In this document: positions 1 to 11,974 of the stretch, piece after piece
Numbering within the stretch: the stretch's first letter is position 1
Layout: each line of letters opens with the position of its first letter
Made by a program: the position numbers and the translations under genes
Assembly: GCA_963082975.1 (NCBI GenBank)
Contig: OY720345.1
Span: forward strand, 11,248,491 to 11,312,490
Reading direction: 5' to 3'
DNA from: Labia minor
Taxonomy: Eukaryota; Arthropoda; Insecta; Dermaptera; Spongiphoridae
Length of the DNA: 64,000 nt
Notes under the pieces: generated by a model
Database searches by the model: none
Told to the model about the DNA's origin: nothing
The model's input: only the letters and a program-made list of their open reading frames with translations

Positions 1-114
1 GTTTTTTATTACATTAATAGATATATGAAAATTATTTGAAATTGTTTCTGTAACTGGAAATTAATTTACTTCAAACCGTCGGTCGGTTCGGACCTGGCCA
101 CAGGTCAACTTATT
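1..114 (-). repeat. Family C repeat, fragment cut by the window edge
   Basis: This is the TTGACC end of the window's commonest repeat, here reading outward on the minus strand. The strip AAACCGTCGGTCGGTT followed by CTGGCCACAGGTCAACTT matches the same end at 29.12, 41.93, 42.57, 58.17 and 63.80 kb. No coding capacity is seen in any copy. The rest of this copy lies outside the window. Confidence 0.8.
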
Positions 115-1514
115 TATTATTGTATCTATGTATACTTTATATTATATAGAATTTATTATTTTAAAGCTTTACATATCCCCTCTACCGCTTACAAACACTT
201 TCACCCCCTCACATGGGATTAATCACTATCAATCTTCTCACATGCTCAATATGTATATATATATACCACAAAAGTTTTATAGTTTATGATACGACCATAA
301 AAAGACATATTTCACCCCCAAAGAATTTTATTCAAATAAAAAAAGACTAGAAAATTAAAACCATTATTTTTTTCTCTTTTCTTTTCTTGTTACTATCAAT
401 CTTGAAAATAAATTGAAAATAATGGAACAAGGGACACTCAATCTAAAAAAAAAAAAAAAAAATTAATAAATGAAGATTTTCATTTTCTTACAGAAAAAAA
501 TGTAAAATTGAAAATTATTTAAGTTTATTTTTATTTTACAAAACATTATTTATTTTTTCATAAACTATTGAATTAATTAACAAAAAATAAATAAATAAAT
601 AATAAACAACTAAGATCTTTTTCAAAAATAATAATACAAAAAAAATAATGAATCAAAAAAGTAATGACTTCAATATAGCAAGCATAGAAATTAGTATAAA
701 TAAATTCTTAATTAATTAAAGTATTATTATTTTTATTTATTTACAGTTTAGATACATGCAGTTGCAGGATAAATTTGATTATTATTTATTTTATATTTTT
801 GTATTATTTATTATTTTATTTTTTAATAATTTCAATCGAATATTCGAAAATTTAATTACTTACACATATTTTGTGAAAAAGGCTACTCACAATTAATATA
901 TTTTACTAATTATATTATAATTAGGAAATTAAAAAAAAATGTATGGCTCTTTATATATGCACATAATTTAATCATTAAAAAATAGTATTGTATAATTTTT
1001 TTCAACATTGAAAACATGTGTTCTCTAATTTAATACAATTTAGATCATGTGTTTTGTAATATCATATGAATTTTATTAAAACATATGATAAAATAAATAT
1101 TATTATATTACAATGTAATTATTTTTAGTTTTTTTTTAGGTAATTCAGCAAGAAAGAATTAAACTTCCATCTAATAAGATTATATTAGTCATTGTTTTTT
1201 TAAAGTTGATATTAAGAAATTAAAAATTTAATTTAATTAAAGTATTAAATATTTTACTACATTACTTACAAATGAAAAGTGCAATTTATTTTAAAAGGTG
1301 TAGTAAAAATTTTCAATGTCATAATCCCCGAAAATTGAACGACAAAAAATATTAAAGTGTAGTCAAATTTTATGCGAAGAAGCATTATTCTATAAAAATG
1401 TTCAATTACTTTATTATTTGACAATCCAATTCATTAGCTAGGCTCTTGTGAACATGATTACATTCTGTCACACATTTATGGACATTTGTAAATCATGGGA
1501 TGTATCTTTTAGAT
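115..1514. other. AT-rich non-coding DNA
   Basis: I see no open frame with protein-like composition, no RNA gene and no recognisable repeat here beyond A/T runs and short TA tracts. If the minus-strand gene at 22 kb continues to the left, this lies in its first coding intron or beyond. Confidence 0.6.
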
Positions 1515-2238
1515 CAGACATGGGCAAACTTTTGAAGGGGAGGGCCTGATAAAATAAAAAATCATCTAGGCGGGCCGAAAAAAATTAAACATAGCACATT
1601 TTTATAAGTGATAAAAATTAATTTTTATTTTACCGCACAAAGTTACAAAATGCATTATTCTTTAAAAGAGTATGTGTATAGTGGGGTATGTGACAGATGA
1701 ACTGTGACTAAACTTCCAAAATTTGTTGATAATCTGGTAGAAACTGGGATGATCTGATTCGCAGTAGTCAAGCTAAATGAGGGTCAGTCAATCGGCTTAT
1801 AATGCTGATTTTTTGATGTTTTGTCCACAGCAAAGATCGAAATTATCTTCTGAGTGTGAGATTTCAGGTTTCGGTACCTTGACAAAACAAGGCCTTGTAG
1901 AAGTCAAATTTAGAAACGTTGAGAAATTCAGTGTTACATTGTTGCTCCCTTTCATTCAGTAACATCAATATCTCTTATAAATATCAATAACTGAGCTGTG
2001 TCATTGATGTCCGTACGTTGACTTGGATTTTTTTGACTCGAGTTGTGAGTTGTCAGTTAATATTAGATACCGTACTTAAAATGCAATGAGAAGGAAATCG
2101 TTATTCTGTTCTGGCTACGCAGAAAATAGATTTTGCCTTATGTGTAATGTAGGGGATATACAAAATCGTGTCGCGGGCCTGGATTGAAGAGCCAAAAGGG
2201 CCGCATTTGGCCCGCTGGCCGTATTTTGCCCATGACTG
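1515..2238. mobile_element. hAT-type non-autonomous transposon (CATGGGCAAA ends)
   Basis: The ends are CAGACATGGGCAAAC on the left and TTTTGCCCATGACTG on the right, inverted relative to each other, with GC-rich subterminal GGCGGGCC and GGCCCGCTGGCC, a combination typical of hAT elements that begin CAGnCATGGGCAAA. Imperfect 8-bp duplications flank it (TTTTAGAT and ATATAGAT, 6 of 8 matching). About 720 bp long. The interior has a short open frame at 1777-1962 but nothing I can match to a transposase, so it is best called non-autonomous. Confidence 0.7.
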
Positions 2239-3349
2239 ATATAGATCTTTAAAAATTGAGGTTGTATTTCAAGCTTTTATTACAAAATATTTCGAATTTC
2301 GATATTCGTCCATTTAAAAACAAAATTTACAAAACTAATTCTTTTCAAATAGTGACTGACTCATCTGACACTATTTAACAAAACTATAAAAAATTTAAAA
2401 AACAATTGACAACATTTTTATTTATTTGTGCTTCACAATGTAAACTTATTAATTATTATTTTTTTTAATATATTTTCATTTGTAATAATTTATTCTTTCA
2501 TCGATGTACAAATAAAATAGATACGTATTTAATTAAATAATCTACGAAAAATAAAAAAAAAAATGTTTGTTTATGGAGTTGAATGTAGACAAGAGTTGAG
2601 AGTAGATAGAAATCGTTCGTTGGCGGGAAGAAGATTAGAACAAACAAATTTATTATCAACTTTTCTTACAAAAGGTGTATAAATAGATAGATAGAAATAT
2701 ATAATTGTCATTTTTTGCTTGCCATTTTATTTTTAATGGTTTTTGATGTTTTATCTTTGTGGAAAATTGGATAATCATGTTAATTTAGCTCTCTCTCTCT
2801 CTCTCTCTCTTTTAATCCCGTGAGAGGGAGTTTTAATCTTATCATTCTTAATCTTGTTTAGAGGGTCAACAAACACCAATGCACAGCAGAAAGAGATTAT
2901 TATATTTTATTTTTTTTTTTACACTTTCTATTAACCGAAAAAAAAAAAATTAAAAAATATACACTGATGAATGTGAATCACAGGAATTTGCTGTTAATTT
3001 TTTTTATTTAAGTATGTGTAATCTTTAGTATTTATTTTTTATTTAATATTTCATCTATATGATTATAAAATGTCAAGATTAATCTTGCAATATAATATTT
3101 GAGAAATATTATTTATTATATATTTTTGTATAGTTTTCTCCAATTTTTTCTCTAATTTTATTTTACCAATTGGTATTACGGGTTGCACCTATTTTCTATT
3201 AAATTCTGTATAATAATAAAAAATATTTCTTAATCTCCTTTCAAGTATATAGTAGTAGTAGTAGTAGTAGATATAGGTAGATATAAATATATTCGAAAAC
3301 ACTATTATGGAATAGTTTGATAAAAATATTTTATTTTTATTTATATATA
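2239..3349. other. AT-rich non-coding DNA with simple repeats
   Basis: No gene seen. It contains a (CT)n tract near 2788-2810 and a (TAG)n tract near 3250-3270; otherwise A/T-rich sequence with no internal structure recognised. Confidence 0.6.
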
Positions 3350-4174
3350 TACGAGATCTGTTCAAAAGAAAAGATGAATTTTGCAGATTGTGTACATTTG
3401 ATTATAGAATTTTTTTTTTTGTTCTGTTGATACACATATGTTTCTCATATATTGAAATTATCAGCCATTTTGGATTAGTAGCGTGTTTTTGACAACTGAA
3501 AAATTTAGTCAGATTTTTGTGTGATCTTCGATTTTTTAAAGAATTTGTATTAAATTTGGCGTTAAAAATTAAATAAAGTGCTCTTCAGCACTTAAAATGT
3601 TGACTGTGACATTCGGCGAGTCCACTTTGTCTAAAAAAATGTTTATAAGCGTTTTAAAAAGCACGCCAAGTTCGATGAAATGTGATGGTTTTGCTCACTG
3701 TTTTCTTCGATTACAATAGGGTGGTGTATCATGAGTTCTTGCCAACAGGTCGTACAGCTAATAAGGAATATTATAAGGTTTGCGTCAAGCAATACGGCAG
3801 AACCGATTGGAATTGTGGAAAAACAAATCATGGATTCTGTATCATGATAAAGCACCAGCACACACATTATTGCTTGATTATGATTTTTTGGCCAAAAACA
3901 ATACCGTAATCATGCCTCAACAACCATATTCACCAGATTTGGATCCCTGAGACTTTTTCCTATTCCCCAAACTGAAGAGACCAATGAAAGGAAAGGTTTT
4001 ACCTCAATTGATGAGATAAAGTCGGAAAAAAAGAACGGGCTGATGACCATTCCGAAAAAAGCATTTCAGAAGTGCAATTATATCTGAGGGGAATTACTTT
4101 GAAGGGGACAATGAATAAATAAATACTTTTCGAAATAATTCAAAATTCACATTTTCTTTTGAATAAATCTCGTA
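3350..4174 (+). mobile_element. mariner-family transposon, internally deleted and degraded
   Basis: Inverted ends of about 30 bp (TACGAGATCTGTTCAAAAG at left; the reverse complement near 4140-4174) sit next to TA dinucleotides, the mariner target. The interior matches mariner transposase in two blocks. The N-terminal helix-turn-helix part (residues like SSALKMLTVTFGESTLSKK, about 3575-3640) is followed after a deletion by the catalytic part: MVLLTVFFDY and HEFLPTGRTANKEYY, then in another frame YHDKAPAHT with the second Asp, then YSPDLDP, a stop, and DFFLFPKLKRPMK with the third Asp of the DD34D triad. The frame changes between the two catalytic pieces, and the linker that would carry the first catalytic Asp is missing. 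It cannot make transposase. The TIRs are only slightly diverged. Confidence 0.85.
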
Positions 4175-4937
4175 TATACCTATACTTATACAAATAGAGA
4201 ATTATGTCTAATTGATTTTTGTTTTATAATATGTTTTAGATTAAGTTTATAAAGTCTTCATGAAAATACATCATTCAATAAATAATTGTGACTAATTTTA
4301 AAAGTTAAATATTAAATAAAATTATTGAATATATTTCATTAAAATTGAGATAATAACCATCACATATGATTATAAGGTTTTATTTGATTGGTTAATTTCT
4401 TTTTTTTTTTTTTAAATCGATGATTTGTCTCTAAAGTAAAAACGAAAGACAAAACAACGTCATTCCCTTTTCATTTCAAATAAGAAATATCATCTCTGAT
4501 ATGTCAAGCGGCACTGATTCAAATAAGATTACATTATTATTTTATATATATATATATATATATATATTTATGATATTTCAATTTCAAATGGCATTTACGT
4601 TTATTTAAAGAAGAAAAGAAAAGAAAATTTAACTTTAACGAGTCATTTATAATACAATTATAGATATATTTAATCTTATGAATTTAAAAATTAATTCTAA
4701 TCAAAAAAATAAAGAAATGAAGAAAAAATAAAATTAGGAAATATTATAAATCATCAAATAAATTAATAATTAATAGTGTAAAAAATAGTTTTGTACATAA
4801 ATTTAAATTGTAATTTAAAATATGTGTTTATTTTAAATTAGAAGATTGTTAAATAGGTAATTTTTTTTAAATTTTAAATATATTTTTTAAAAAGTTTAAA
4901 ATAAATATTTTATGTTAGCTAAAGAATAGAAATGTAA
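4175..4937. other. AT-rich non-coding DNA with a TA microsatellite
   Basis: No gene or RNA feature recognised. A (TA)n run lies at about 4542-4568. Confidence 0.6.
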
Positions 4938-5155
4938 GGGGGTTTTCCGGGATTGTCCCGTTTTTATGTATGTGCTCTGTCCCGGTGTCCAGAAAAATGT
5001 CTTCAGGACAGTTTAACGTCCCGGGTTAAAACGTTTTCGGGACTAGGCTCTTAAACATTTCCGACTTTTTTTCTAAATTTTATTAATTTGGTACTAAAAA
5101 AAAAAAAACCGTTTGTCCCGGTTTGGTGTTTTCGAAATATGGTTACCCTAAAAAT
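4938..5155. repeat. MITE family G (TGTCCCG repeat with AGGGTAACCA end)
   Basis: A GC-richer block with repeated TGTCCCGG/TTGTCCCG motifs ends at 5155 in ATATGGTTACCCT, the inverse of the AGGGTGACCA start seen at 11.98 kb. It shares with the copies at 8.68 and 11.98 kb a string of TCCCG motifs and the module AAACATTTCCGACTTTTTT followed by a run of A and CCGTTTGTCCCGG. No coding capacity. Repeats with GGGTnACCAnAT ends are common non-autonomous DNA transposons in animals; the superfamily is not decided here. Confidence 0.6.
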
Positions 5156-5599
5156 GGTTATATACCTTTTATTTACATATACGTATATATTGGCAAATTA
5201 ATTAAAATTATAATAAATTGTAATAAATATGTAATTGTATGATTAATTGATGAAAATTGTAATTTTCTAAATGTATGTATGTGAGCCAAAATGGGCAAAT
5301 AAAAATAAAAACCTGATTAATCAGAAATGTAAATGTAGTTAAATTAATTTCACATTTTTAATAATTATTATTGTAATAAATTTATTTTTGAAAAATTAAT
5401 AAAGATTTTATTAATAAAAATTGAAAAATTAAAAAGAAAATAAATTATTTTTTATTTTTTTATAATAAGAAATTAGGAATATTTTTGGCTTTTCCACTCT
5501 GGTTAATCAATGGCCAAGTTTTTTATTTTATTTTACTAACCCTCGTTTCTTTTTTAAATATAAATGACAAGGGTGAGAGTATCGCATATAAATATATAT

Positions 5600-5760
5600 A
5601 TATATATGCGGGGGTGTATTTTGGGGTGAGCATACGCCCGTGAAACAGTTGTTAGCCGATCGCAGTGGAAAATTGGCTATTCCTTTTGAAGGGTGGAAGA
5701 GAAGGATTGGAGGAAAGGCGGTCCCTTTTCACAAACGCCCTTGTAAGTGTTATTTATTAT
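5600..5760. other. Unique, less AT-rich island; possible exon or conserved non-coding block
   Basis: About 130 bp of balanced composition stand out from the AT-rich surroundings and match none of the repeats in the window. On the plus strand an open frame without ATG runs from about 5607 past CGCCCTT|GTAAGT, whose GT lies at 5743-5744 and fits a splice donor. On the minus strand the block follows a pyrimidine-rich stretch and stays open in the phase left by the 22-kb exon, but no protein domain is recognisable. It may be a 5' exon, an intronic regulatory block or chance. Confidence 0.25.
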
Positions 5761-6179
5761 TCATAAGGAATGATATAACTCAACTCTTGACATGAAAAAA
5801 AATAAATAAATAATTTTGTGAAATATATTATTTTCAATTTTGTTTTTGATAAGATTTGTATACAATAATTTCATGAAGAAATGTCATCACACTATTTAAT
5901 AAATAATAAAGGGTATAATATTATACTTTAAATCGAAATCTATAATAATAATCTTTAATAGGTTAAATAATAGATAGAAAATAATTACATAATTATTTTT
6001 TTATTAAAAACATTCAAATATTTACCCCCTTTCTCTACACTACCAAAATATATTGTATATTTTGGAAATATTATATTTTATTATATAAATTTTACAGAAT
6101 TTAATTTTATTATTATGAATATTCATTTCTTCTTTTTTATTCTTTAGTTAATATATATATTTGTATTTTTGAAAAATTA

Positions 6180-6862
6180 AACCACTCGCGAAGGATTTTT
6201 TTGAAATTCACACCATAGATAATATTTATAAAGAAAAATCGTTTTGTATAGGATTCAGCCTCGGGAAAAATCATTGTTTCTTTTTTCTTAATATAAAATA
6301 GGAAATTTAATAATAAAAAAAATGGTACCGTGCAACGCCGGTCAGCGCTTCCTTAAATACAAAATATCTAATCAAATTACGAAATAGGATATTATGTTAT
6401 ATCCACAGGCCATTTGTCTTTCAGGGCGTTAATACATACGTTTTAGGCCTGTATCTTTTATAACTATTCATTTTTATTTATATTCTTTTAAATCAGTGAT
6501 TTTCAACCTTTTTTTTTACCGCGGCACACTTTTAACGGTTTAAAAATTTGGCGGCACACAAAAGATAAGTGTAAAAGTTTATCATATTGAAAAAAAGTGG
6601 TCCCAAAAACGGTTTACCTTTTTTTAGGACCAAATTGAAAAAAATTTAGAAAAAAAAATCGGAAATGTTTAAGTGCCTCATAATCTCGCATCACACTTTT
6701 GAAAATCTCGAGGCACAGTGGTTGAGTATCACTATTTGAAATTATTTGAATTTGTCTCATATCTTTTGTCATTTATTTGTTTTAAATAATAATTTTAATC
6801 TTAAATATTCATAATTCATAGGGAGTATTTTTTTATAAAGTAAACCAGATACTATTGTATAT
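6180..6862 (+). repeat. Family F repeat, interrupted by a hAT MITE
   Basis: Order of shared strips: AAATTCACACCATAGATAAT, CAGCCTCGGGAAAAATCAT, AGCGCTTCCTTAAATAC, TATTATGTTATATCCACAGG, then CTTTTAAAT, interrupted by the MITE at 6494-6734, resuming with TTTGAAATTATTTGAA and ending near GTAAACCAGATACTAT. Other copies lie at 45.0, 48.54 and (fragment) 30.24 kb. No open frame. Several strips occur in the same order in family C, so the two are probably related. Confidence 0.65.
6494..6734. mobile_element. hAT MITE (CAGTGATTTTCAACC ends) nested in family F
   Basis: Begins CAGTGATTTTCAACC and ends with GTGGTTGAGTATCACTA, the imperfect inverse, with GCGGCACAC/GGCACAG subterminal strips. The 8-bp flanks TTTTAAAT and TTTGAAAT match at 7 of 8 positions. 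The unbroken family F copy at 48.9 kb shows the empty site. The interior carries a module shared in inverted orientation with MITE family G. A second copy lies at 54.67 kb. Confidence 0.8.
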
Positions 6863-7841
6863 AGAAAGTTATTTCTGGATTATTTTCACATGTTTATGCG
6901 TGATTTAAATCTCGACATTTCGCCAATATTATTATTTATTACTAATATTAATAAAATTATTATTTGAAAGCAAATCAAGTGATATAAATATTTCTTTTTC
7001 TTTTTTTTCTTAATTTTTTTTTTTGTAGTTTTACCATTTTTGCATTTTTCTAGTGCCTTTTGGTATACACAATAAATTATGTAAATGCAAAATAATTATC
7101 TATAATTAGATTTTATTTAAAAATATTAATTATCTTTTATATATCTAATTTAGCTCGTTTCATCCACCCTCGTTCGTCATATACATAAAAATGTAGTTAA
7201 AACATGAAATATTAACCGGAGTGACTAATCAAAATCGCATTTGAGCCATTTAATATAATCATATTATTATTATTTTTTAAGACAGCATAAAAAGTCATAC
7301 TATCATTATCTTTACCATAATCGAAAGTTTTACTATTTTAAAATTACTTAATTAATTTTTATAGTAATAGATAAGAATAAGAAAGAGAGTGAGAGAGAAA
7401 AAATAGGAGAAGATGGTAATAAAAAATTTGTTAAGAATTTTAAATTAGATAATAAAAATTACAATTTCGATTTTATCGGTTTGATACTTCGTATAATTAT
7501 AATATTAAATTATAATAATTATTATACTATAAAGAGAATATTATAAGTTCTTAAAGAAAAAACAAAATCGATGAAATGATAAAGAACTTTGTTTTGTTTT
7601 TTTTTTTAATTTTTATTACTAAATGAAAAGCAATGACTTATTTTAAATGAAAATTAACTTAAATATAAATAATTAATTTAAAAATATTAAAAATCATCTA
7701 AATATATAAATATATATAAATAGAAAACTTGATGATGATATGTAAATTAAAAAAAAATTAAATAAAAAGTAAAAATTAAATTTATCATGTTTTATTTGTA
7801 TCGATATAATAATAAATGAATAGATGAGAAAAATATTCATA
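6863..7841. other. AT-rich non-coding DNA
   Basis: No gene, RNA or recognisable repeat; only A/T runs and short TA tracts. Confidence 0.6.
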
Positions 7842-8277
7842 TACGAGGGTGGGGTGAAAAGTTTCCGGCCTGACCAAGAAAAACAATGTTATTAAATTTT
7901 TTTTTTTTTTTTTTTTGCTTTATTTTTCAACATTCAAGATAGCTGAGATCTGTACGATGTCAGCTGAACGTGTGCGAAATATTTTGCACATCCATTTGAA
8001 TATGAAATTCTGTGTGCAACGTGGGTGCCGCGTTTGCTAACATTAGACCAAAAACTGCTTTGAAAAAACATTTCTACCAACAATTTGACGCTTTTTTGCG
8101 TCGATTCATAACTGTTGATGAGACTTAAATTAAATTAATTAATTAACTAAATTAGAACACCGTTATGAGAAATATATCAGTGTTGATGGAGATTATGTTC
8201 AAAAATAAAGCAAAAAAAAAAATTTAAAAACATCGTTTTTCTTGGTCAGGCCGGAAACTTTTCACCCCACCCTCGTA
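7842..8277 (+). mobile_element. Non-autonomous mariner (CGAGGGTGGGGTG family), copy 1
   Basis: Ends are TACGAGGGTGGGGTGAAAAG and its inverse at 8277, flanked by TA. The inverted terminal region continues through the T/A tract to GCTTTATTTTTCAACAT. The interior matches a central piece of mariner transposase (KIAEICTMSAERVRNIL then FLRRFITVDET, reaching the first catalytic Asp) joined directly to the last codons (HRYEKYISVDGDY-like). The catalytic domain between them is absent, so it relied on a helper. The copy at 36.87 kb has the same junction. Confidence 0.85.
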
Positions 8278-8683
8278 TAATATTATAATATATTATATTA
8301 ATATTTGGGTATAAAATCATATCATGTTTAATAATTTACAATTACAAGAACTGTAAGTATTCCCCAAAAGTTTATATAAAATTATAATCATCGAAAATTG
8401 TAAAATGTTAGAGACCCTAATCTAATGGGAGAGAAAGAACGATTAATGAAAATATATACTAAGGGTGGATTGAAAATGACATGACGAAAGAATAACATAA
8501 AATCAGAAATTAAATATAATAAAAGGATGTGGAAAAATAAATTAAAATAAATCAAATAAAATTATAAAAGAATATAGTGATGTTTTGTTCAGATTTCCAT
8601 TAACTACTATTAAAAAAATTCAAATAATAATATTTTAATTTTATCTAAACTATTAATATGAAGTATATAGATATAAATATATA

Positions 8684-8935
8684 TCTATAATTTCCTGATT
8701 TTAGGTGCTCTGTCCCGGCGTCCCGAAAAATGTCTTCGGCACAGTCTATTGTCCCGTTTTTAAACATTTCCAACTTTTTTTTTTGAGACTAGGCTCTTAA
8801 TCATTTTCGACTTTTTTGAGACTAGGCTCTTAAACATTGCCGACTTTTTTTATAAATTTTTTCTATTTTGTCCTAAAAAAAAAGGTAAACCGTTTGTCCC
8901 GGTATGGTGTTTTCGAAATATGGTCATCCTATGTA
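8684..8935. repeat. MITE family G, copy with internal duplication
   Basis: Matches the 4.94-kb copy (TGTCCCGGCGTCC, then a string ending TTTGTCCCGGTATGG and a GGTCATCCT end). The strip GACTAGGCTCTTAA plus a CGACTTTTTT tail is present twice in tandem, so this copy carries a small internal duplication. No coding capacity. Confidence 0.6.
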
Positions 8936-10886
8936 CATATATAATATAGGTTTAAGATTAAGCTTCATCTCTACAGTCTTCTTTCTCTCTACTTGTACTT
9001 ATATCCTTTAAAAAACAAAAATTTCATTTTAACAAACTTGGTTTCAAATAATAAAATAATATACAAATTATATTTTAGCCTCATTTATTTGGAAAATAAA
9101 TATATAAGTAAAAAATTGATTATCTAGTTTTTATTAATTAAAATTGATAAAATAAAAATAGACACATGTAAATCGTTTTTATTAATAAGAAATTAATAGA
9201 TAATCATTTTCTTAGAAGAAAAGAAAATTTATCACTTTTTGAGGTTCTTATTGTATAAAGTCATTAATTTTCATTTGAAGAATATCAAAAAATAAAAAAA
9301 AAGACAAAAGTGCGAAGGTTTCTCATTAAAATTTTAAAATGGATAATAAATTGGAAGATTTGCATAACAAATTGGATTAACGGAATTTCAACGTGTTTAT
9401 TGGTAGTGGGTGATTGTGTAGGAGATGGAAGAAAAGGTAGAGGGTTACTAAAGGGAGAGTAAAAGTAAGAAGGGGTGTGAAAAAAGATGAGAGTTCAGAT
9501 AGGAAGAAAAAAAAATGTAATCGATTAAATGAAAATTAAAATTAAAAATAGTATTATAAAAACTATTAAAAAGTATTCAAATAATTAATTACTTTAAATA
9601 TATATTAATTAAATAAACAATTTTAATTTTTAAAGTTCAAATATTATAATCTTATGGATTTTCAATTTATGTATATATAATCAAAATATTGAGAGATTAT
9701 TATTTTAAAGTTATTATATAAATATTTTATAAAAAAAATTTTTTGATGACTCTCAAAAAGTTTCAATTGAAAATTAATTTTATTAAGATTTTTTTTTTTT
9801 TATATTTTTAGGGTTAATTTTAGTTCAAATAAATGATTCAAGTTCCAATTGAATTGAATGCCTTCATAAATATTTCAAAATAATCAAAAGTAAAATTAAA
9901 AAAAAAAGTATGAGAGAGAAAGAAAATTATAAATATTTAATGTAATTTGAAACTAATTTAGAAATCATTTAGATTATTAATCTTTTTTTCATTAAAAATT
10001 TTATTTATATAAATAAATTATAGTAAATATTGTTGAAAAATTATAATAATTTCATATATAAAATTATAAATAAAAAAATTATTTTTCAATGTCAAAAATA
10101 AATAAAAATTATATAATTTGTCACAAAAATAAACGTCTATATTTATTTATTTGTTTATTATATAAAATAACTAAAGATTATTTTAAAAGGACATGAACAA
10201 CGTAAGTTGTTATCATAAATTTGTTGTCATAATTTAAATAAATTGCTTCATTAAATAAGGGCCAATGCGTTTTTCTCTAAACATTATGCAATTCTAATTT
10301 GTTTTTTTTTATAAAACATTTGTTTTTATTAATAACAAAAAAAAAATTAATTGAAATATATTTATCATAATATTATAATAACATGATAAATAAGCAAGGA
10401 AAATATTTAATTTTCCATTTTGTTTTTTTAAATATTATATTTTTTTTAATATATATGTAATAAAAATTATTATTAAAATTATTCTCTTTATATATACTAT
10501 ATGTTGAAAATTTTCCACATTATCAGATTGACCAAACTGCAAAAAATCAAAATAAATAAAAAAAAGTTATTTTATCAGTTTAATTAAAAATAAAAGATAA
10601 TTTTAAGAGAAAATTTTCTTTTTTTTTTCATTATCAATAATTAATAAAGCAAAAATCTAAATTATTATTTGTCAATTAGAAAATAAATAAATATAAAAAC
10701 AATAATAATCTGCACTTTGAAGGTTGGTGGCAGTGTTAATTGGCTGCCATTTTATTTTTTTGTTTATTTATGACATCCTTTAGATTTTAGATTCATCTTT
10801 GAGTGTATTTAAGGCTAATATAACCACAAACGGAAGAATAATAATATTACACAAAAAGATTTCCAAATTAGAAAATAAATCCTAAA
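8936..10886. other. AT-rich non-coding DNA
   Basis: About 2 kb without a gene. A slightly purine-rich patch at about 9405-9500 (GGTAGTGGGTGATTGTG and following) is unique in the window; nothing else stands out. Confidence 0.55.
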
Positions 10887-10894
10887 TGTATTTG

Positions 10895-11674
10895 CAGTGG
10901 CGTACCTAAGGGGGGCGGTGGGTGCGGTGGTGCGGACATTAATATTATATAGTTATAATATTAAAAAGGCAATTGGAATCTTAAAAAAATTGTTAAACAA
11001 AATAATTTAATTTTGTTCTTGAACCAGTGTATGTTTGGCTCAGTGGCGTACCTAGGGGGGTGCGGAGGGTGCGGTCCGCACCGGGCGGCACTTATCTTGG
11101 GGCGGCATTTTTTATATTTAGTTATAGTTGTAAAAAGCAACTTATTCATTTCATATTTGTTTTTTTTTCTTTCTTGAATAATAAATTATTATGATTATTA
11201 TAAGTTTACTATTTGATTTATATAAATTATGATTAACTATATGATTTCGAATATTATTCCTCGGTGTATATAAATGCATTTTAGTGTAAATTTGGAATTC
11301 TAATTCCAAGAACAGGATAATAATTTTATTTTATTGTATTCATTAAAATTCGTTGAATTCGTAAACGCATCTTTAAGATTTTGTTCGTCAAAATTATCTT
11401 CGTTCTACAATGAGCAATTAAGACTACAAAATCTTGCAATATTGTCAATAGAACAAGAAATTACAAATAATATAAATTTTGAGAGCATTATACACCATTT
11501 TTCTAGTATGAAAGCTAGAAAATTTACTCTGTGTATTAATTAATATTGATTAAATAACTTAATAATTTATTTATGTGTATTAATTTATAAAAAACACTAT
11601 TTGATTGACTTATAATAGAAAGGGCGGCAAACTGGAGATCGCCCCGGGCGGCAAAAGTTCTAGGTACGCCACTG
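10895..11674. mobile_element. hAT transposon with two left ends and a transposase C-terminal remnant
   Basis: The outer left end CAGTGGCGTACCTAAGG is at 10,895 and the right end CTAGGTACGCCACTG finishes at 11,674. Both are bordered by a perfect 8-bp duplication, TGTATTTG (10,887-10,894 and 11,675-11,682), diagnostic for hAT. A second, better conserved left end (CAGTGGCGTACCTAGGG) begins at 11,041 inside the element, followed by GC-rich strips GGTCCGCACC and GGGCGGCA that pair with GCCCCGGGCGGC near the right end. The piece between the two left ends (10,895-11,040) is AT-rich. The interior holds a coding remnant, listed separately. Confidence 0.85.
11334..11543 (+). pseudogene. hAT transposase C-terminal (hATC dimerisation) remnant
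   Basis: The 69-residue open frame contains YNEQLRLQNLAILSIE then INFESIIHHFSSMKARK. This matches the usual hATC pattern in which L-x-x-LA-x-LSIE is followed by a short spacer, a hydrophobic helix and a basic K-A-R-K end, and it stops in the place expected for the protein's C-terminus. Upstream sequence has no open continuation, so the zinc finger and catalytic parts are lost. It sits between the inner left end and the right end of the hAT, as a natural 3' remnant would. Confidence 0.75.
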
Positions 11675-11974
11675 TGTATTTGGAAAATTAATATAAAAAT
11701 TTTTATTTTTTTCTAATTTAATTTTTGAAAACTAACAATAAGTTCCTCCCACATTCTTCATTTTTTGATAATAATATTATTAATAATAATAATAACCTTT
11801 CAAGAAATTTCTAAGAAATCGTTATTTATTTTGCCCCTTGTTTTCATTGATTGTTTTTTTCATCTATTTTTTAAAACGTACTTTATAATATTGATTTATT
11901 ATTATTTTTCTCAAGTTTTGGTTATTTTCAGTATTAAAAATGAAATAAATTAAAAAATCGATACCATAATATAT

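Noticed and set aside
3643-3867. Minus-strand open frame over the mariner
   Set aside because: Antisense shadow of the transposase remnant.
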